Source: Plakobranchus ocellatus (lineage: Eukaryota; Mollusca; Gastropoda; Plakobranchidae). Taken from it: 24,594 bases of DNA. The stretch is taken from positions 2,032-26,625 of the forward strand of contig BLXT01008548.1 in the NCBI GenBank assembly GCA_019648995.1, written 5' to 3'. Under the pieces are notes generated by a model, which worked only from the letters and a program-made list of their open reading frames with translations, was not told where the DNA came from and did no database searches. The position numbers and the translations under genes are program-made. Shown piece by piece: positions 18,884 through 24,594 of the stretch (positions are counted from its first letter, which is position 1; every line of letters begins with the position of its first letter).

Positions 18884-21800
18884 CGCTCTACATAGTCATA
18901 CATATTAATTAACCAGCTCTTTTCAAACTTCATGAAAGCAATCTTAGTCTTACAAAATAGTCTTAGTCTGACTTGCTCAAGCTTGTATCTTTTCAGGACA
19001 GTCCAACTCCACATGAGTTTCAAGTCATGTTTTGAACATTTTAAATCTTTGATATCCATACTAATGTTGCTCTCTGTGAGCTTTGTAATGAGGCAAACTC
19101 ATTACAGATATAATCTTGAAATGTGTGAAGTTCTCAAAAAATGAGCTTTGAAAAGAAAGTAAATTAAATTTGTATTTCCAGAAGTGTTTATAGGACAGGT
19201 GACAAGACATTTGCCTTGAGGTGTAAATCTTTATAAGTTATGTAAGGCAAACGTCACTTTTGAATTTGACGTACTATGCAATAGATTTTTTTCCTCTTTA
19301 ACATCTTCTTTTTGAAAATTGAGGCGCTCATATCAATACAAAATAAGCAGGCCTTTTGTCCTGTTTCTGACAATTTCAAAGCTCTCAGAAATATCAAGAG
19401 ATTAGTAGTAGCTTATTCGGGCTGGCCTGTATGGAGTTAGTAGGGATAAAAACGGCTATTTCTTTGTGTGTAGAAAGCTGTTTGAAAATCTTTAGGATTT
19501 TATAGAGACGAGATAGATCTTCTCTTGTTTACTTATGTCTTTAGGTCTGGACTGCATCTAGAATTTTTTTTTTCTGTGACTTTTACTCAAATAATGTTTG
19601 AAGATTCAGAAAAGAACTAATACATAGGATATTATGGGTATTACGTAAAGGAGGGACTCAACAAGTTGAAATATTAGAAAAAAATAATGGTTTATTCCAC
19701 TTTAAATTAAGGAATTTGAATGTATTAAATTGATTTTATTTTGTGAGTTCAATATTATTATTACTTTTTTTAATTGATGAAATGAGTTGGTTGAAATATC
19801 AATTGATTACCTCTGCGATAAAAAAGGTGTAATGTTTCAATAATTTTTGTAAAACAAAAAAGATTTCTTCTGCAAATCACAAATATTTCTCAGCTTGTGT
19901 TACTTAAGATTTTTGTCTCTTTACTTAGGCTGATTTGATAATACTATGTCAAAAGATGAGTCCTGAACATTTTCTTTTATGAATCCAATCTAAATAATTT
20001 GAATCTGGGTAGTTTGAAGTCTTGTAATTCATAGAGAATTTATTTTACTGAGTAATTCTTTCTTTAAGTTTCAATAAAAAAAAAAAGTTTGATAGTAGAG
20101 TCTGATTTAAGCTGATTTCATGGTGAACAACCTGAGCAAACTTATCTTTATTTTTAAAAAAAGCATTGTTTTTACATAAAAAGAGAAAACTTAACGGTTT
20201 TGCTTGCGTGAATGTATGTGATTTTTTGTCCATTTAAACTTTTTCTATAACATAACGAAAATGCAAATTTTGAAAAATTGCCTTAACATTTTTTGCTTTC
20301 TTGCTCAAGTTGTATTATTATTTAAACAGGAAGTTGAATACATATATTCGTTGTGTCAGAAAGGAAAGGATTCACACACTTGCCGATGTTTATCTTCAGG
20401 GTTATGAGCAGCTTATAGAAAGAATGCAGCTTGTTGCCCTTACAAGTAGAATAAAATTCCTCTCAAATTTCTCTTTAAAAGTTTTAGATCAAGCATTTGC
20501 CCTATGGCCAGTCCGAATGACTCGGATGTTTCGAGCAACGATTCTTAGAAAATGTTTCTATGTAAAATATATATTTCCTTAAAATTTCGAATTCTGTTAA
20601 ATCTCAATACAGAGTCAACATTTTTAACTTCTTGAAAATTCACAGAAAATAAATTTAGAATTTACTAACGACTTTACAGTCTTTACATTTTCTTACATAC
20701 CTTTCTTTGCAATGATTTGATTTGTGTGAGAAATTTACTAGTATAACTTTAGCTAAAGGTTTTCCATAGTTGATTGATACAAGTTTTTGTTTGAACAGTT
20801 CATGTCTTTTAAAAACAATGTTTTTTGGTTTTTTTTGTTAGATGCACCTTATGTTTCTTTTGGTCACTGAATATAACCAGACATTTCACTATAATATTGA
20901 TCATCATACTTTTTATAATTATATACACTCTTCCTTTATACTAGAAACTGAGCACATGCATTTTTATTCAGTAATATATTATTTTTAAAACTAAATCAAA
21001 ATGAAATAAAAATATCTCTGTCGAATGTTAAGATAATGAAATACTTTACAAAGAAAAATATTGTGTTTATAAAATTTGTAAATAGCTTTCGACTCTTCCA
21101 TGTCTTGAGACTAGTCCAAATAAACTGCAACATTTTAAAATTTTGATACCATCGGTATGGTCTGATACTTTCTTCAGTGAATGTTCCAATGGTTCACACT
21201 GATGCAGCTGTGCTCTCTCTCCGTATTTATTATTATGAAGAATACAGGAAATAAAAGTCATAACTATTTTTTTCAAAAACGTGATTACGCTCATCCAGCT
21301 CACAGCAAGAGGTCTCAACAAATGATAAAGTTTTGTGCATTGAAGATATTGAAATGGACTGCTTATTAAAAAAAGAAATTGTACCTACACATTTCTTCGT
21401 GATATTTTTGAAAGGGAAAGAAAAAGTGCATCTATTTTTTTTTATTTAGAGCAGATTTTGACATACATTTTTTGTTGTTGTTTGTTTTGTTTTTTTTAGC
21501 CCTTTAGGTGTAAAGTCACAATATTTTTGACTAAATTGATAATTTTCATCTAAAAAGCATAGGTTTTGATATACAGCATTATGTGTTGTCATTGACATGT
21601 AAATTACGGGCATCTTGAAAATTAATCAGGAAAAGTGTGCATAGGACAATCACGTTTTATTGTTAATCTCAGGCTTGTGAGAGGAAAAGCTTATTCTAAA
21701 GTTAAACAAGGTAGTTAAGCAATATTTCTCATCCCTTACAAAATTGGCCAAGCATTAACGAGACCTCTAATTCTGTATTTGTATTTGCACCTTTTTTGTC

Positions 21801-22520
21801 AGTGTTCGTTAATGTCAATGTGCAATGGAAGCATATTTCTAAATAAACCTACTGCCCTTTTGTAAGAAACAACATAATTATAAATTCTATACCGTGTATT
21901 TGTTTTTAAATTATGCTTTTCTGTTTTTCATTCACTAATTATAAATTATTAAAATTAATGAAGTGTTACTTATAGGTAGCATGCATGTGATAGATTCAAT
22001 CCAGAAAGTATGAAATTTTACTTTGACATTTTCAAGGCATGCAATATTGTTGTTGTGAATTTGTACACAGGAATGGTCAAATGTATTTCGTTACTTCATG
22101 TAACACAGCGTAAAACAGCCCAAAGACTTTTTTCATGTGTGTATAAATGGTATCAGTCTAGTTTTTTATATCATATATATAATGTATCTTTTCCATTTTG
22201 TGATCTTGTAACCATTTTTCCCATACTTTGGACGATTGGTCAGTGCATACATACATCTTTAGACTTGGCTATTAAGCGCCTGGCACATAAATATAAGTCA
22301 ATATTTTCTTTGTGTGTTAATATTTGCAGCTGTATTCAATTTTTGGAAGTTGTGTGTTTGTTACTTTTTTTTTAAGAAAGCTCTGAAGAGAAGTCGAGCA
22401 CACGGAGCAATTAACGTTGTTTATTTAATTTTGATGCAAATTGAGATGTAACATGTAGAAATTTTTGTTCTAGGAAAATCTCTGGAAACAGGCTGCAGAC
22501 CAGAAAGAGAAGAAATCTTG
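18884..22520. other. TMEM254 3' UTR and downstream non-coding DNA
   Basis: No recognised gene in 3.6 kb of AT-rich sequence. The longest plausible frame outside simple repeats is 22010-22375 (121 codons, plus strand, Cys/Phe/Ile-rich), with 20301-20582 (93 codons, plus strand) next. Neither shows a motif or splice context that I recognise. Confidence 0.55.
20073..20078 (+). terminator. Candidate polyadenylation signal of TMEM254
   Basis: This is the first canonical AATAAA on the plus strand after the TMEM254 stop, about 1.2 kb downstream and followed by a run of A. ATTAAA variants occur earlier (near 19164 and 19728), so a shorter 3' UTR is possible. Confidence 0.3.
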
Positions 22521-22522
22521 TA

Positions 22523-22607
<85 letters not shown>

Positions 22608-22673
22608 GTACACACATACACATATGTACATATATATATATATATATATAATTATATAAAAATATATATATAT
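22521..22673. repeat. (TG)n(TA)n compound dinucleotide repeat
   Basis: (TG)n at 22521-22543 passes into (TA)n to about 22601, then a CATGTACACACATACACATATGTA spacer and a second (TA)n block to 22673. The TA blocks are self-complementary and the spacer is partly palindromic. Confidence 0.95.
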
Positions 22674-22679
22674 CATTGA

Positions 22680-23785
22680 CCACATCCCTTGGGAAGGCTT
22701 TTGTTTTGACTTCTGCCCAAGCTACATGTATACGTTAATTATTTTTGTCATCACTAGAAGGGGCAATGAGAAAGAAATATGTGATGCAAAGCCAGAAATT
22801 TAGCAAACACTACAGTTACATTGCTGTATTTCAAATATGTAGTGCAAGAAAAATAAGTTTTCCTGTTTTTTTTCTTTTCTTTTTTTTTTTTTTTTCTTTT
22901 TCTTTGTGTTTCATAGACGAGAAACTAATTGTATCAAATTTACATTCCATGTTGAACATGTTGCTATTATAAGCAGAATTTTTCTTGAAATATGTATGTC
23001 AATTTGAGAGAAACTTTCATACATTATGAGATATGCATGTTGATTTTTTTTTTTTCATTCTGTATGTCATACCTTCCTATGTGCATTTTGAAGTTTAAAT
23101 TTTGTTGATGTCTTAAATAGAACTGAAGTTCTGAAATATGAAATGGAAAATTGTCGCATGATAAAGCTGCTATTTTTTTTAAAGGGGTTAGCACATAAAA
23201 ACAACCAGTGAAATCGGACAAGTTCTCGCAGATTTCCACACATATATAACTTTTTTTTGGTATTTGATTTCATTAGAGGGAAGTAAAAAAAAGTTTCAAG
23301 AATGTCCGAAGAGTTTTTAAAACAATTTGAGATTTTTGTCTGTGGTTTGCCTTTTAGAATGTACTTTAAAATGCTGCCTGCAGTTTTTTGTGATGAAAAT
23401 GAAAAAGAAAAATATAATAATAACAAAAAAAACATGCGCTATGTTTGTTGTGTTTTACTTTATTTATGTTGTTTGGAACTGTGAGTCTGAATCTAATGAT
23501 AATATGAGCAAATATGAACAAAAAATACATGGGATTTGGAGTTTAGATTTTAGAATTTTTTAGCTTCAGATTGCAAAGTAAGGAACGGCAAGGAACCTCG
23601 ATGGACTTTGAAATGTTTTAAATTACTTTTTACTTTGTCTTTTTCCTTTCAAATTAGCTTTATTTATGAATATAGTCAGAAATCTCTTGTGTTTACATAT
23701 ACATGTATCTATTATCGTAAAGCCATTATGAGGAACCTTTTTCAGACACTTTTATAGGCAATCATTTATACAAATTTGTATCAAA
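22680..23785. other. No recognised gene
   Basis: AT-rich sequence with a T-rich run at about 22867-22905. Overlapping open frames of 60-120 codons at 23067-23563 on both strands have Lys/Asn/Phe-rich, low-complexity composition and no recognisable domain. Confidence 0.55.
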
Positions 23786-23791
23786 TTCTGA

Positions 23792-23860
23792 CTCTCTCTC
23801 TCTCTCTCCCTCTCTCTCTCTCTCTGTCTCCGCTCTTTCTCTCTCTCTCTCTTTCTCTCT
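23792..23860. repeat. CT-rich simple repeat upstream of the SINE
   Basis: A CT dinucleotide run with sparse G and T interruptions directly abuts the probable SINE. Confidence 0.93.
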
Positions 23861-24020
23861 GTATCGGGGTGTCGGGGTGAATGTGATAATGAATCCGCCG
23901 TGAAATCTGCAAAGACCCTTCAGTCACAGGTTCAAGCAACACCTGCACCCTGGCCTGATGGAGAGCCTGAAAGCCTGAAATAACTTTCTTGTAAAGTGAC
24001 TGTATACTGCAAAACCCAAA
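23861..24020 (+). mobile_element. Probable tRNA-derived SINE copy
   Basis: This is a non-repetitive segment of about 160 bases between two CT-rich arrays. It contains GGTTCAAGCAACACC at 23929-23943, close to the RNA polymerase III B-box consensus. Read on the minus strand it gives the LEP(V/A)TEGSLQIS-type peptide that I recall from spurious gene models in marine gastropods, where it marks a dispersed SINE. The A box is not clear, and target-site duplications are obscured by the flanking CT repeats. Confidence 0.5.
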
Positions 24021-24391
24021 CCTCTCTCTCTTTCTCTCTCTCACTCTCACTTTCTCTTTTTCTCTCACTATCTCACACTCTCTAACTCTCACTCTCATTC
24101 TCTCACTCTCTCACTCTTTCTTTCACACTCTCACACACTCTCTTTCTCTCACTCTCACTCTTTCTCTCACACTCACACACTCTCTCTTTTTCTCGCTCTC
24201 TCTCTCACTCTCTCACACTCACGCACTTTCACACACTCTCTCTTTCTCTCACTCTCACTCTTTCTCTCACACTCACACTCTCTCTCTTTTTCTCGCTCTC
24301 TCTCTCTCTCACTCTCACACTCTCATTCTCTCTTTCTCTCACTCACTCTCTCACTCTCTCGCTCTCTCTTTCTTTCTCTCTCTCGTCTTTG
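24021..24391. repeat. CT/CA-rich minisatellite with a 100-bp higher-order period
   Basis: This stretch is almost entirely C, T and A on the plus strand, built from CTCT, CACTCT and CACA words. The 60 bases at 24141-24200 and at 24241-24300 are nearly identical at an offset of exactly 100, including TCTTTCTCTCACTCTCACTC and TCTCTCTTTTTCTCGCTCTC, so longer units have been duplicated. Confidence 0.88.
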
Positions 24392-24440
24392 CACGCCTAA
24401 TCGATGCGTTTTGAGACCAGTCAATATGAGCTAACATGAT

Positions 24441-24594
24441 AAGCTATTGCTAGAGCCCAGCATTGCACACATTCAAGATTTTCAAATGATGAAAACTGGA
24501 TAGAGATACATTATATTGGGATTTGGTAAGCTAGTGCTAGAGCCCAACTCTGCACACAATCAAGCTTTGCGGTGATGAAAACTGGATAGAGATA
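24441..24594. repeat. 87-bp tandem repeat running off the window
   Basis: AAGCTATTGCTAGAGCCCAG at 24441 recurs as AAGCTAGTGCTAGAGCCCAA at 24528, and both copies run on to GATGAAAACTGGATAGAGATA. The second copy is cut by the window end, so this may be the edge of a longer satellite. Confidence 0.85.

Noticed and set aside
20301-20582. A 93-codon plus-strand frame
   Set aside because: Considered as a possible exon because an AAACAG precedes part of it, but no family match and no supporting donor; more likely chance within the 3' region.
22010-22375. A 121-codon plus-strand frame downstream of TMEM254
   Set aside because: Cys/Phe/Ile-rich composition in AT-rich DNA, no recognisable domain, and no splice or promoter context.
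22411-22685. Overlapping Tyr-Ile and Thr-His repeat frames
   Set aside because: They are products of the TA/TG dinucleotide repeat.
23781-24098. Minus-strand frame of 105 codons with Arg-Glu repeats flanking a unique centre
   Set aside because: The Arg-Glu parts are CT repeat read backwards, and the unique centre is the probable SINE.

Overview
The window is animal nuclear DNA, AT-rich, with interrupted genes, long introns, many microsatellites, a decayed LINE and one assembly gap of 229 N. Its texture suggests a mollusc, probably a gastropod: clusters of AGATCT and TAGGCCTA words, very long GA/CT simple repeats, and a tRNA-type SINE next to CT-rich satellite DNA. That assignment is inference. 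Nothing bacterial, viral or CRISPR-like is visible.

Two protein-coding genes can be rebuilt exon by exon. The first, on the minus strand (7344-12890, plus an unresolved first exon), encodes TIM14/PAM18 (DNAJC19). This is the inner-membrane J-protein that stimulates mitochondrial Hsp70 in the presequence-translocase motor. Five coding exons join in consistent phase to give all of the protein after the start Met, about 118 residues, with an intact HPD motif. The second, on the plus strand (16066-18883), encodes a TMEM254-family small membrane protein of 137 residues in four exons. The two genes are head to head and may share the control region between them; nothing indicates a shared function.

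Layout: 1-300 is purine-rich simple repeat. 300-3160 has no recognised gene but holds three short exon-like stretches. 3170-3320 is GA repeat. About 3560-5545 is a dead APE-type non-LTR retrotransposon on the minus strand that has lost its RT catalytic core. 5560-7340 is gene-free apart from the DNAJC19 3' UTR. 7344-12890 is DNAJC19, with purine-rich repeats and the N gap in its introns. 12891-16065 is intron 1 and/or the intergenic region, with large trinucleotide arrays and an AGATCT cluster. 16066-18883 is TMEM254. 18884-22520 is its 3' UTR and non-coding DNA. 22521-22673 is a TG/TA repeat. 23790-24390 is a SINE embedded in CT-rich satellite with a 100-bp higher-order period. 24441 to the end is the start of an 87-bp tandem repeat.

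I found no undescribed multi-gene system. The most unusual structure is a tandem array at 18040-18258, where the intron-exon junction of TMEM254 exon 3 has been duplicated repeatedly, leaving eight candidate splice acceptors upstream of one short exon.
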